Below are positions 1-10,446 of a DNA stretch of 64,000 nt, piece after piece; positions within the stretch are counted from its first letter, which is position 1, and the number at the start of each line of letters is the position of its first letter. Location: assembly GCF_024679095.1 (NCBI RefSeq), contig NW_026110517.1:20001-84000 (forward strand), given 5' to 3'. Position numbers and translations under genes: made by a program. The notes beneath the pieces are model-generated. The model searched no databases. It was not told the origin of the DNA and saw nothing but the letters and a program-made list of their open reading frames with translations. Origin of the DNA: Eriocheir sinensis (lineage: Eukaryota > Arthropoda > Malacostraca > Decapoda > Varunidae).

Positions 1-999
1 CAAAATTATTTAACAAATCGATTTCAAGCTGTTTACTGTAATTCTAAATATTCTTCTTTCAAGCCTATCAAAATGGGTGTACCGCAAGGATCTATCCTAG
101 GACCTATACTTTTTCTCATCTATATTAATGATATTGTCAATGCTAGTAATAAATTTAAGTATACCATTTATGCTGACGACACTAATTTACTATTAGATGA
201 TAAAAATATAAATAGTTTGCATATAAACATTAATAATGAGCTCAATTCAATTAATATGTGGCTTAAACATAATAAGTTAAGGTTAAATATCACTAAAACA
301 AAATACATTATCTTTCAAAACCGATCAGTCACTACTAACATGCCACCTATAACACTTGAAGGAAAAGTACTTGAACGAGTTTCTTATACTAAGTTTTTGG
401 GCGTTGTCATAGATCAAAATATCAATTGGAAATACCAAATTAATTCTGTTGCAAATAAACTATCTAGGATATGTGGCATACTGTATCGAATAAGAAATAG
501 CCTTACACAAGAAGCACTTATCAGTATTTATTATACACTTTGTTACCCGCATCTCATTTATTGTGTATCTGTGTGGGCGTGTACGTGGCCTTCCTTTCTT
601 AAAAATCTTCAGGTTTCTCAAAATAAGATATTTAGGTGTATGTTTTACATGAACAAGTTTGATTCCACACATAACGTATTTTCCACACATAGATTTCTTA
701 ATTTTAAAAACATTCATTGTTATTTTCTACTATTATTTATTTATAAAAACCTCGCACTGATGCATGGAACTCATCCTTGTCCAGTTAGTCAGACCGTGCA
801 TAATACGCGCAGGAACAATATACACCGTATCTCTCCCCAGTTCAGGACAGTTCTATTCAGAAATAGTATTTTATGCTCAGGACCTCAAGTTTGGAATTCT
901 TTGCCAGTAGAAATAAAAATCTCCTTAATAGTAATAATTTCTCTATTTAAAAAGTCAGTAAAAACACACTTATTTGCAATCCAAAACAATCACGGTTAA
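1..999 (+). CDS. LINE reverse transcriptase, C-terminal part (enters from window edge)
   Basis: An uninterrupted frame runs from base 1 to the TAA at 997-999; the ATG at 73 is internal, so the true start lies outside the window. The motif GVPQGS (about 76-93) is followed by the catalytic YADD box (169-180), then the thumb and the conserved tail with W-N-S-L-P. This is the order of a non-LTR reverse transcriptase, which copies its own RNA at a nicked target. No endonuclease is visible because the 5' part is cut off. The clade is probably within the Jockey/CR1/L2 assemblage, but this is not resolved. Downstream is AT-rich sequence and an (ATT)n tract that may be its 3' tail. The open frame suggests a fairly young copy. 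Confidence 0.85.
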   Translation, partial: QNYLTNRFQAVYCNSKYSSFKPIKMGVPQGSILGPILFLIYINDIVNASNKFKYTIYADDTNLLLDDKNINSLHININNELNSINMWLKHNKLRLNITKTKYIIFQNRSVTTNMPPITLEGKVLERVSYTKFLGVVIDQNINWKYQINSVANKLSRICGILYRIRNSLTQEALISIYYTLCYPHLIYCVSVWACTWPSFLKNLQVSQNKIFRCMFYMNKFDSTHNVFSTHRFLNFKNIHCYFLLLFIYKNLALMHGTHPCPVSQTVHNTRRNNIHRISPQFRTVLFRNSILCSGPQVWNSLPVEIKISLIVIISLFKKSVKTHLFAIQNNHG

Positions 1000-1090
1000 A
1001 ATTATAATTTATTCCTGAAACATGAACACAAATTTACATTATTAAATCTAATCAGTGAATTGCATAGTACTATTGTCCATATTAATTTTT

Positions 1091-1093
1091 TTA

Positions 1094-1167
<74 letters not shown>

Positions 1168-1191
1168 GTTATTATTATTATTATTGTTGAT
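1091..1191. repeat. (ATT)n microsatellite
   Basis: About 100 bp of TTA/ATT triplets with a few GTT interruptions, following the LINE end. It may be the tail of that element. Confidence 0.95.
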
Positions 1192-1407
1192 GCTGTTGTA
1201 GTTGTTATTATAGTTAACATTTTAGATATAACTATTATAACTTCATCTGGTATTATAGTTGATGTTGTTATTTATTGTATATTTGTATTTAGCTTTATGG
1301 TTGGGAGCTATCTGCAACCTTTAGAAAGATAATAATAGTGCAATGAAATAAATATACAGTCTGTCGGGAAGCTTCGGCTTGACAGGCTAGATTCGTTGCC
1401 AGAATTA

Positions 1408-1410
<3 letters not shown>

Positions 1411-1490
<80 letters not shown>
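1411..1490. repeat. (TA)n microsatellite
   Basis: A near-perfect TA dinucleotide run ending in a GTATAT interruption. Confidence 0.97.
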
Positions 1491-1518
1491 CAATGTGTGT
1501 ATATTATGGCAATAAACA

Positions 1519-1534
1519 TTACTTACTTACTTAC

Positions 1535-1594
<60 letters not shown>
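1519..1594. repeat. (ACTT)n then (CA)n microsatellite
   Basis: Four ACTT units pass directly into about 28 CA units. The compound repeat abuts the tRNA-like SINE head. Confidence 0.95.
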
Positions 1595-1595
<1 letters not shown>

Positions 1596-1790
1596 GCTCC
1601 GGTAGCTCAATCGGTCAGAGCGCCGCGCTGCAAGGCTTCACGGCCAAACAGGCGGCGGTTGGAGCCCCGCTCAGGCCGGATTCTTTCCGTTGACTAGGAG
1701 TGGTTACTGTCCCCCCTAGAGCAAGGGGGGTGGGGTGTGTGGTGTGAGGTCCTGACAGTACCCAGAGATCGACGATAATGTTTACATATA
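1596..1790 (+). mobile_element. tRNA-derived SINE (family A)
   Basis: A tRNA-like head contains a polymerase III box A (TAGCTCAATCGG, 1603-1614) and a box B (GGTTGGAGCCC, 1657-1667; one step from the consensus GGTTCGA). The box spacing is that of a tRNA, but the stems are imperfect and a non-tRNA body follows, with C-rich and G-rich segments and then AT-rich sequence. This is a SINE rather than a working tRNA. The anticodon region suggests an Ala-type ancestor, which is weak. The 3' boundary is approximate. Confidence 0.6.
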
Positions 1791-1924
1791 TCTATTTATT
1801 TATTTTCTTTCCCCCGTTCAGAAGATCACATCCCCCTATGGCCTGGCAGACCTTGAAGAACACACTCATGAGAATCCGCTCAATCCCCTTTGTGGTAAAT
1901 GTTGCGAGACCTTAAAGCGTCTGA

Positions 1925-2062
1925 GAGAGTAAGGCTTTATAGAGGTTGTTGTGGGTATTTCCAGGGGTAGATTTACGAGCTTAGTGATAGTTTGACAAGG
2001 CTTATACACCGTGAACGTCGAAACAGATATTGTAACAGCCGATAGCGTGTGATAATGCAGGC

Positions 2063-2135
<73 letters not shown>

Positions 2136-2215
2136 TTGATAGGGCTTTGATAGGGGTTGTTGTGGGTATCTCCAGGGGTAGATTTACAAGCTTAGTGACA
2201 GTTGTTGAGAGCCAA
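1925..2215 (+). repeat. Dispersed repeat motif split by a (CA)n tract
   Basis: Two related blocks (about 1925-1990 and 2135-2215) share a core reading roughly GTTGTGGGTATTTCCAGGGG followed by TAGATTTA. A (CA)n run at 2066-2132 lies between them. Further diverged copies occur at about 7560-7650 (reverse) and 61110-61200 (forward). No coding potential is visible. Confidence 0.6.
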
Positions 2216-2527
2216 AAGCATGTGAGTAGGGGCACTGGGCAGCAACGCCGCTCATGACAGTGGACCAAAACGCATTTACCCATTGTGAACTTGCGTCAGT
2301 GTTGCATCCTGTTACCTAGTTAGCATTCGCGACCACGGGGGAACGGTCAGGCCAATCCATAGTCCTGCTGGCTAGGCTGTATATACCTGTACATTTGTGA
2401 TTCCCACGGCCTGATCATGAGCTGGACTCGTCATCGCCATAGCAAGCACCCTCCCGACAAGAGCAAGTTCCTTATAGTTGATCTCTGTGTGCAATGTTCG
2501 ACCCCCAAGCACACACATTTAACAAGG

Positions 2528-3185
2528 CTTTCGTATGGTGCCTGATAACAGTTTGACAGCAAGACCAGGCACTAAATAGGGTTGGTCGTATGTTGACAGC
2601 ATAGTTAATGTAATATATCAAGTCTCAGAAGTATATTAGAAGTGAAAGAAGGATGAGGAAGGGAAGGGATACTTAGATTAGACTTCAGGAATCAATATTG
2701 TGGTGCCTGATAACAGTTTGACAGCAAGACCAGGCACTATACATGGTTGGCCGAATAGAGACAGCGTACGAGGAAGGATAGAAATAGTAAATGAAACTTC
2801 AGAATTCAATAGTATGGTGCCTGATAACAGTTTGACAGCAAGACCAGGCACTCTATATACATGGTTGGTAGAATGAAGTCAGCATAATTATATTAGAAGT
2901 ATGTTAGCAGTGAAAGAAGGGACGAGAAAAGGTAGAAATACTTGGATTAAACTTATGAATTCAACAGTACGGTGCCTGATAACAAACAATTTGACAGCAA
3001 GACCAGGCACTCTATATACATGGTTGGTAGAATGGAGTTAGCATAATTATATGAGAAGTATATTAGCGGTGAAAGAAGGGACGAGGAAGGATAGAAATAC
3101 TAAATTAAACTTCAGAATTCAATCGTATGGTGCCTGATAACAGTTTAACAGCAAGACCAGGCACTATACATGGTTGGTCGTATGT
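2528..3185. repeat. Minisatellite, about 155-bp unit, 5 units
   Basis: The core beginning GGTGCCTGATAACAG occurs at 2537, 2702, 2816, 2971 and 3129 and is followed each time by a GACAGCAAGACCAGGCAC-type segment. Spacers have diverged and one unit is shorter (114 bp). One copy carries a small insertion inside the core. Confidence 0.88.
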
Positions 3186-3344
3186 TATTGTTATTGTTCT
3201 TTTTTTTCCCTCGGCTTCGTTTTCTTCATTTTCTTGTTTTTCTTTTCCTTTTCCTTTTATTTATATTCTTTCTTCTTCTTTTTCTGCTTTTTCTTCTTCT
3301 GCTTCTTCTTTTAATTCACGTTGTTTATTGTTTACGATGATTAT

Positions 3345-3403
<59 letters not shown>

Positions 3404-3890
3404 TTTCTTTTAATGGATCAGATGGCTGGCGAAGGTATTAGAGAAGGAGGAGGAGGAGGAGGAGGAGGGGGGCGGTTGAGGCGGGTGGCAGGAACACATA
3501 ACATTAGAAGGAAACGAAAATGGATTAAGAAAAACTGTCAGACAATTAGTGATACACAGCTGATCTTGCCACCCTCTTCCCCTCGCCCCCCTCCTCTCTT
3601 CGTCTCTTGTCTCCTCCTCCTCCTCCTCCTCCTGTTTTTCTTGCTCTACTTTGGCTCTTTCTGTTCCTCCTCCTCCTCCTCCTCCTCCTCTTGCTTTTGC
3701 TTTACTTCTTTCCTTCCTCTTCTTGCTCTCTTCTTGCTCCTCCTGCTCCTGCTTCTCCTCCTCCTTCTCTTCCTCTTCCTCCACCTCATGCTCGGTTCCA
3801 GCCCTCTTCCTCCTTTTACTCTGCTTCTCCTCCTCTTGCTCGGTCTCTGCCCTCCTCCTCCTCCTCCTCCTGCTGCTGCTGCTCCTCCCT
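3186..3890. repeat. Low-complexity pyrimidine tract with (CT)n and (TCC)n
   Basis: Contains (CT)n at 3343-3402, a short GGA run near 3440-3475, and a long TCC/TTC tract from about 3604 to 3890. Long frames on both strands here are composition artefacts (runs of Leu/Ser/Pro or Glu/Arg). Confidence 0.9.
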
Positions 3891-4054
3891 GTGCTTGTTA
3901 TGGGTCTGACAATCAGTGCAGCGGGGGCCTCGTTGGCGTGATAATGAAGCATCGACAGGCGCTCACTACTTGCAGGCGGCTGAGGGACGGGAGGACTTTA
4001 TTGGCGGCTCCGCTCCATAAAGAACGCCGTCCGCCACTCCCTCAAACGTCCTCT

Positions 4055-4470
4055 CTTCGCAGCGCTCCTTCCTTCCTTCCTTCGGCGATTCACTGGTTGG
4101 CTGAGGCGTTTGTCTGTCTGTACGGCGTGTGATTCTTGTTCTTGTATCTTTTGTTCCTGTTCTTTCTTCTTTCTTCTTCCTCAAATGACCTTTCTGTGCA
4201 GCCTCACTTCCATCCTTCCCTTGTCGATATGCTGGTTGGCTGAGGCGTTTGTCTGTCTGTACGGCGTGTGATTCTTGTTCTTGTATCTTTTGTTCCTGTT
4301 CTTTCTTCTTCCTCAAATGACCTTTCTGTGCAAGTTCACTTCCTTCCTTCCTTCGGCGATTCACTGGTTGGCTGAGGCGTTTGTCTGTCTGTACGGCGTG
4401 TGATTCTTGGTCTTGTATTTTTTGTTCTTGTTCTTGTTCTTGTTCTTCCTTTTGTTTCCTTCTGTCGGGG
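4055..4470. repeat. Minisatellite, 138-bp unit, 3 units
   Basis: The core TGGTTGGCTGAGGCGTTTGT recurs at about 4095, 4233 and 4371. It is followed by a CTTGTTCTTGTATC-like tract of variable length. Confidence 0.88.
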
Positions 4471-4549
4471 TAATGGGTTATCCCCACCACATGCTCAAGG
4501 GTCAATGCGACGGAGATGAGCACCGAGACCACGCGCAGCAATAGCTTAC

Positions 4550-4935
4550 TCTTTTATCCTACTAAGCTTCGATCTTCTTTTAATCCTTCTCATGCATATT
4601 CCTGGATCCCCTTCTTCCTAACCTCCTCCTCTGGCTTCTTTCTATCTTCCTAACTATTATTTCTATCATTTTCTTTTAATTTCTTATTTTACTTCTCTAC
4701 TTACTCATTTATTCTACTAAGCTTGATCTTCTTTTCAATCCTTCTCATGCATATTCCTGGATCCCTTCTACCTAACCTCTCCTCCTCTGGCTTCTTTCTC
4801 TCTTCCTAACTATTATTTCTATCATTTTCTCTTTTAATTTCTCCTTTTACTTCTCTACTTACTCATTTATCCTACTAAGCTTCGATCTTCTTTTCAATCC
4901 CTTCTCATGTCTATACTTTGATCCTCTTCTAGCTA
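4550..4935. repeat. Minisatellite, about 156-bp unit, 2.5 units
   Basis: CTACTAAGCTT and the following pyrimidine-rich block recur at about 4559, 4714 and 4872. The last unit is partial and diverged. It lies directly next to the 138-bp array but is unrelated to it. Confidence 0.88.
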
Positions 4936-5975
4936 GCTTCTCCTCGGGTTTCTTTCTTCTTCATCATCTTTCTCTGAGCGAAGAAGGCGAAGAAGAATAT
5001 ATAGTCGCGATCTACCACTCACTGTTGATCCATCGATTCGGATCTCCCTCTTCTCTCCTCTCCTGCTTCCCTCTCGGCTTCTATCATATCGTCCCTTCCC
5101 TGCGAAGTCGAAGAAGATATAGCGGCGACTCTGAATTATGGACTAAACGCGGGGCTCGCCTTGCACCACTCCAAACCCGACCATCAGCTCCAATTATCCG
5201 CAACGCTACCCTTCAGACATCTGTTGTAGCTTTTGTTTGGCTCTCAGGATTAGCCAGGCGTGAGACAACGATCTTCCCACTCTTCCACAACTCCTCCTCC
5301 TCCTCCTTAACCCCTATCAGTTTCTCATTTTAACTAACCCCGCCCTTCCTCTCCCCTCCTCTCTGATCGCCTAACGCTTTCATAGTCTTACCAAACTTAA
5401 CTTCCCGTTCCTTATCAATGGTCAATGTCGTAATTTTAGTGTCATAACGCCTAATAAACTTCTTTCTCGCCCCAGTCCCGTAGCTCCTCACTTCTCCCCT
5501 CTCCCTGGACACCTTTCGGCCAGCTCGAAGCGCAGAGGGCCCAGCGGCAGCACAGGTGGGGTCGACAACAGCTCTCCACAGTCCTCCTCCTTCAAACCAG
5601 CGGCAAACTTTGCTCCTTATCGATGCTCAAAGGTCACATTTTTGTTCATTTGCACCTCACACACATCGCCCCGACCCGCCAAACAATTTCCCGTCTCTAC
5701 CGCTCCTTCTCCTTCCTCTCTTCTCTCGACTGTCTTTACACTTTCATCCTCAGTCCAAAATTTGCTCCCCCGCTGCTTGCCGCCGCTCAAAGACCTTCCT
5801 TTCGTTCCTTTCAGCGCCTCGCATCTCACCCGGCCGGCCACCCAGCACAGGCTGCTTGCTGCCACACGCCGTTCGGCCCGCAAACCCGTCATTTCTTCGC
5901 CCGGCTCTCACCTCAGCGCATCGAAGAGGTCATGTCCCGTCTCTTAACTCTTTAAAAGGTATTTCTGCAGCCTTA
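4936..5975. other. Pyrimidine-rich DNA, no supported gene
   Basis: Moderately CpG-containing, C/T-rich sequence with short frames on both strands but no recognisable domain. A weak internal similarity (GAAGTCGAAGAAGATATAG against GAAGGCGAAGAAGAATATA) suggests old local duplication. Confidence 0.5.
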
Positions 5976-5978
5976 ATG

Positions 5979-5979
5979 G

Positions 5980-6014
<35 letters not shown>
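5979..6014. repeat. (CA)n microsatellite
   Basis: About 17 CA units. Confidence 0.95.
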
Positions 6015-6016
<2 letters not shown>

Positions 6017-6099
6017 GCTATCTCCGCGGAGGGACTGTTTAGCTCTTATTAGGTTATTGTCAACAAGCGCTGGACCTTTGACGAGCGGCTAGCGGGGAG

Positions 6100-6290
6100 G
6101 AGGGGGAGCAAGGAGCGGGGAAGATGAAGGACAACAAGCATGGCGGATTATCACAAGGGCAAGCTGCAAGCACAAGCAAGTAAGGCACAAGCACCACAGC
6201 CGAGGGGGGCGGAAGCACTGTCTTCCTCCCCGGCGACTAACTGGCAACGGGTTTGTTTACTTCCGGCAGCGCGTCCCGAATGAATGAAAG
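6100..6290 (+). other. GC-rich block with a small possible first exon
   Basis: A GC- and CpG-richer island carries ATG codons at 6124 and 6140. The frame from 6140 is open for 47 codons to a TGA at 6281. A donor-like AAGCAA/GTAAGG lies at about 6175-6185 in the other frame. There is no protein similarity I can name. It could equally be promoter DNA or chance, so the call is tentative. Confidence 0.15.
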
Positions 6291-6373
6291 TCTTTAAATT
6301 CCTCAGCCCTGTGTGAGTGTCACCACCCGCATGCCTGGCACGTTGAAATTACTCGCATTCTTTGGATGTTATA

Positions 6374-6374
6374 T

Positions 6375-6440
<66 letters not shown>

Positions 6441-6474
6441 ATGTTTATCAAGGGCATCAAGAACACCATTTTCA

Positions 6475-6556
<82 letters not shown>

Positions 6557-6637
6557 TTTTGGAGTTTCCTATTAAATTATATAAATAAAAAAATCCTCTT
6601 TATTTTTGTATGTGCTTTTCTGAACTACATTAAGATT

Positions 6638-6700
<63 letters not shown>
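6374..6700. repeat. Microsatellite cluster (CT)n, (GA)n, (CA)n
   Basis: (CT)n at 6374-6436 and (GA)n at 6481-6554 form a potential inverted pair separated by about 44 bp. (CA)n at about 6640-6700 follows. The CT and GA arms are complementary and could pair in single strands. Confidence 0.95.
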
Positions 6701-6703
<3 letters not shown>

Positions 6704-6938
6704 CATCCCCCCCCCGCCCACACATTCATTCGCCTGCTCTATATAACTTGTCTTTCCTTTTCACGCTTTTGAGTTGGCGCCCCTCTTAAGCTGCGTGGAG
6801 GCTTGCCCGGGTTAACTGTCGGGGTGGGGAGTCAGCGGGTGAGTGAAGCGATGCGCCCCCTGACGTATGTTCTCCGTTAGATAGTAGGCCTTTATAATGT
6901 AGGGAGCAGTGCTGGATGCGCGCCAAGGGAATGAGGGT

Positions 6939-6951
6939 AGATAAATTCATG

Positions 6952-6991
<40 letters not shown>

Positions 6992-7025
6992 ATGTACTAT
7001 TGACGGCCCGTCAGATAAATTCATG

Positions 7026-7059
<34 letters not shown>

Positions 7060-7062
7060 TGA
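6939..7062. repeat. Direct duplication around (CA)n
   Basis: The segment GATAAATTCATGAGAAGTAC plus a (CA)n run occurs twice (starting about 6940 and 7014), separated by 25-30 bp. Unequal exchange at the CA tract is a likely origin. Confidence 0.85.
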
Positions 7063-7384
7063 GCATTTCCAGCCTTCCCGCCCGCCGGTCCTTCGCTTCG
7101 TCTTCAGCATAACGTGCGAGAACACGGATCGAGTGGCGCATCTTAAATACGTCCGGAGCGTCGGTAAATATATCTTATCAGTGAGCGAGGCGGGTTTTGG
7201 CCTCAGAGCAAAGACCCGGCTTGAGGAGGTCCCGGGGTGAGCTGGGAATGAAAAATCTCCTCTAGTTTGTGAATACAGATCTCGCGGGAAGGTAAAAACT
7301 TGGACAGCCTCCGTAAACACTGACCAACCCTTTCCCAACCCTCGACCGTCCGTGCTGGCTGTGGGTTGGCGGGTGGAAGGGAGG
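7063..7384. other. No gene seen
   Basis: Mixed-composition DNA, possibly single copy. Frames are short and show no recognisable motif. Confidence 0.4.
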
Positions 7385-7902
7385 AAGGACGGAGCGAGGA
7401 AGCTTTTCTTTTCCTTGTTAGATTTGCACGGCCATACGCGGGAGATAAATGTTAGTATTCTCAGACTCTTCCGCCTCTCACACCAACTATTTCTAAAGGC
7501 CAACAAGGAGCGTTATCGTGTTCTAATGAGTGTTTTTTTCACGTTCATGGTACAGAAGAATGGTCAGCCTACTACCACGTTCATAAAACTAGTACCCATG
7601 GAAATGCCTACAACTCCTAGGAAAGCCTTGTCAAATGTTTGTGCTTGGGCGCCGAAATGTTCAAGAACACGGCCCATAGCGTCTTAGGGGGTAACGTGTA
7701 TGAGCCGGCAACGTTTTTTTCACTGGTTTGGAATGGCTGAAAGAGAAAACTTTATATAGACACAGTAAGTATAGGAGCTAGAGGAATATTTTTTGTTAGC
7801 TTTGCGCGGCTATATACGAGTCATAAGGCGTCATAGTGTGTGTGCCATCAACGTTCTTCACTGACTTGGAATGATTAAAATAGAAACATTTGCTTTACAT
7901 AG
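7385..7902. repeat. Degenerate repeat array, left half (split by the LTR element)
   Basis: Diverged units share a TTTTTGTTAGATTTGC-like core and a CACTGACTTGGAATG-like core (around 7400-7560, 7690-7760 and 7780-7900). The same pattern resumes at 13565-13712 on the other side of the LTR retrotransposon. A reverse copy of the dispersed FAMILY seen at 1925 lies at 7560-7650. Confidence 0.55.
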
Positions 7903-8161
7903 TGTGGTGATTCTATAGTTTAAGCTGTCTATTGGGGTTTTAGTGCTTGTTCGTTTTAGTGTTTCGTATGTATCGTTCGGGATAGGTTATTCGTATGTAA
8001 TATGAATCGTATTATATGGTTTCGAAACTAACGTATCTAGTTTCTTCGTCGATGAAGCCAGTGCACTCGGGCTGCAGGTACTGTACGCACCTAGGGTTTT
8101 CTGGCCGAGTAAAGCCTAGAGAAAAGGGCTTTTGAGGTGGTTTACTTATTCCCTCACGACA
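7903..8161 (+). repeat. 5' LTR (259 bp)
   Basis: Starts TG and ends CA, and matches 13295-13559 almost base for base. It lacks a 6-bp stretch near base 30 that the 3' LTR has, and has C where the 3' copy has T, and T where it has G. Confidence 0.95.
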
Positions 8162-8184
8162 ATTTACTCGGCAAGAATCCATGA

Positions 8185-9100
8185 AGCAAGCTGGAGGTGG
8201 AGAGACTACTGAAACCTGAACGCTTCGAGGGTGCACAAGACACTACGCCTGCTCAGTGGAACCACTGGCTCTGGACCTTCAATAACTTCATTCAGTCTAT
8301 ATCTCCTGCACCTGACAAGTTGAAGCTGCTCGTCAACTACATCTCTCCAGAAGCATACACCCACATCACCGACTGCCCGTCATACGAGGAGGCCATCAAA
8401 GCTTTGAAAACTGTGTACGTGAAGCCCAAGAATATCATCTTCGCCCGGCATCAATTGGTTACTCGCAGGCAGCAACTGGCCGAGTCCATCGACACCTTCC
8501 TCTTGTCTCTGAAGCAGCCGTCTAAAGACTGTGACTACAAAGACGTGACTGCCGACACCTACACTCAGGAAGCCATCAGAGACGCCTTCATCATTTGTCT
8601 CGCCTCTCCTACCATCCGTCAACGTCTATTGGAGAGAGAAACTTTGTCCCTGAATGAGGCCGTACAACTTGCTCGAAGCCTCGACACTGCTCAACGCAAC
8701 GCTGAAGGATACTCTTCACCTGTCACTCCAGGGAACGTGTCGGCTGCTCCTGCTCTCACCTCGGAGGCCTCTGTTAACACCACGGACACCGTAGCTGCCG
8801 CCTCCCAGTCTCAATCCTGTTTGTTCTGCGGTGGAAAGCGGCATCCTCGGTCTTGCTTCAGTGTGCCGTAAGTGTGGGAAGACGGGCCATTACGCCAGCG
8901 TCTGCAGGTCTGGCGACCCTGGACGATCGAGAAGACCTTACACCGCAGCCGCTGCTACTATGGAACCTCCTGGCTCTACCTCCCTGGTCCCTCCCTGTGG
9001 ACACTGCGCCCTGCCACCAACTACTGCCGCCACTCCAGTATTAGCGTCTGTTACTACGCCGCGGAGCTCTACAATTCCTGTGTGTGTCAATGAACTGTAA
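8185..9100 (+). pseudogene. gag-like polyprotein with CCHC zinc knuckles, broken
   Basis: The frame 8185-8871 encodes a capsid-like protein beginning near ERLLKPERFEG, with the helical gag pattern and a C-terminal Cys/His cluster (CLFCGGKRHPRSC). The nearest ATG (8181) is in another frame, so the natural start has been shifted by a small indel. Near 8858 a frameshift moves the reading to the frame that holds a textbook knuckle, CRKCGKTGHYASVC (C-x2-C-x4-H-x4-C, 8864-8905). That frame continues through a Pro/Ala/Thr-rich linker to a TAA at 9098. The product would package element RNA into cytoplasmic particles. The stop lies in the same frame as the downstream protease, so it may be a mutation or a read-through point. 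Confidence 0.8.
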
Positions 9101-9937
9101 GTGACCTCCCTTATTGACAGTGGAAGTACTATTAGTTTCATCCATCCACAAGTTGTGAAAAACTTAAATATTCCTGTGTACCCTTCAAAGACTGATGTCA
9201 GCCTTGCTTCTTCCCAAGTTTCTACTACCGGAGGACATTGCTTTGTCAACCTGAAAGTTAACGACAGTCTGTATCCTCAATTCAAGTTGTCAGTTCTTCC
9301 CCAGCTGTGTTATAAAGTAATCTTGGGCAGAGACTTCATGGAAAAACACCAGGCTGTGGAATTCACTTTGGATGGATCTTTACCTAAACTAACTATATGT
9401 AACTTAGCATCAATGTCTATTGATCCTCCATCCCTCTCCCCTAACCTGTGCCCTAATACAAAGCCAGTCTCCACGTGTCCTCGTAAGTTCTCGAGGTCGG
9501 ATGAACAGTTTATTCATGAGGAAGTACAGTCTTTGTTACAAGAAGGTGTTGTAGAGAAGAGTCAGTCCCCTTGGAGAGCTCAAGTGCTAGTAACAAGCGA
9601 TGAGAGACACAAGCGGCGCACGGTTGTTGGTTACTCTCGTACCATAAACCGTTTTGCGTCATTGGACGCTTACCCAATGCCTCGTATTCATGATTTAATT
9701 CACAAGATGGCTAAGTACAAAATATTCAGCAAACTTGATCTGAAAAATGCTTACTATAAAGTTCCCTTACGAGAAACGGAGAAACAGTTCAATGCTTTTG
9801 AGGCTGACGGACAGTTACTTCAATTTACCAGAGTTCCTTTCGGTCTGACAAACTCCGTTGCTGTTTTTCAGAGAATCCTGGACTCTGTCATAGCTGACAA
9901 CAAATTGCAAGCCACCTATGCTTACATTAATGATTGA
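9101..9937 (+). pseudogene. Aspartic protease and N-terminal reverse transcriptase, broken at the active site
   Basis: Directly after the TAA the frame reads LIDSGST (catalytic Asp at about 9116), then the late protease motif ILGRDF, so a retropepsin is present. RT follows: a P-M-P-R-I segment, LDLKNAYY with the first catalytic Asp (about 9745), and VPFGLTNS. The frame stops at 9937 exactly at the Y-x-D-D box. The box is altered by a small insertion that leaves Y-I-N-D and a stop; the continuation is in another frame. The polymerase cannot be made from this copy. Confidence 0.85.
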
Positions 9938-10446
9938 TGTTATTGTATGCGGCGTAAGCAAGGAGGAACATGACCGGAACCTTCAGCGTTTCAAGGAGGT
10001 CGCCTCAAAGTACAACTTGACTTTGAACTTTGAGAAGTGTCACTACGGCTTAAAAGAAATGACTTATCTCGGGTATTGCATCTCCGATAATTCTCTGCAC
10101 CCTGATCCAGATCGTATCAGACCCCTGATAGAAATGCCAGTTCCTAATGATTCACCCTCTCTAAAACGAGCGCTTGGCCTCTTCTCATACTATTCCATCT
10201 GGATACCTAACTGTTCTAAGCGTATACAGCCTCTTCTGCTGTGCCAGAGTTTTCCACTCGGCTCTGAAGCTATTAAGTGTTTCGAACCGCTAAAGAGAGA
10301 CAGCTGTAAGGCTTCAGTAGCTGCCTATGATGAAACTTTGCCACTCCAGATCGAGACTGACGCATCCTCTGTCTCCATAGCAGCCACTCTTTCCCAGCTT
10401 GGCCGGCCAGTAGCTTTCTTCTCCAGAACCCTGACCGGCTCTGCAA
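9918..10446 (+). pseudogene. C-terminal reverse transcriptase and start of RNase H
   Basis: The frame resumes just after the damaged active-site box with RT palm/thumb sequence (N-F-E-K-C and Y-L-G-Y motifs). It passes the connection region into RNase H, where ETDAS holds the first catalytic Asp (about 10345-10360), followed by a VAFFSRTL-type segment. The frame then runs straight into the 27-bp minisatellite. Confidence 0.82.

Noticed and set aside
1596..1670. Functional tRNA gene
   Set aside because: Box A and a near-consensus box B are present, but stems are imperfect and a SINE-like body follows.
3410..4132. Frames rich in Leu/Ser or Glu/Arg
   Set aside because: Low-complexity TCC/TTC and GGA translation only.
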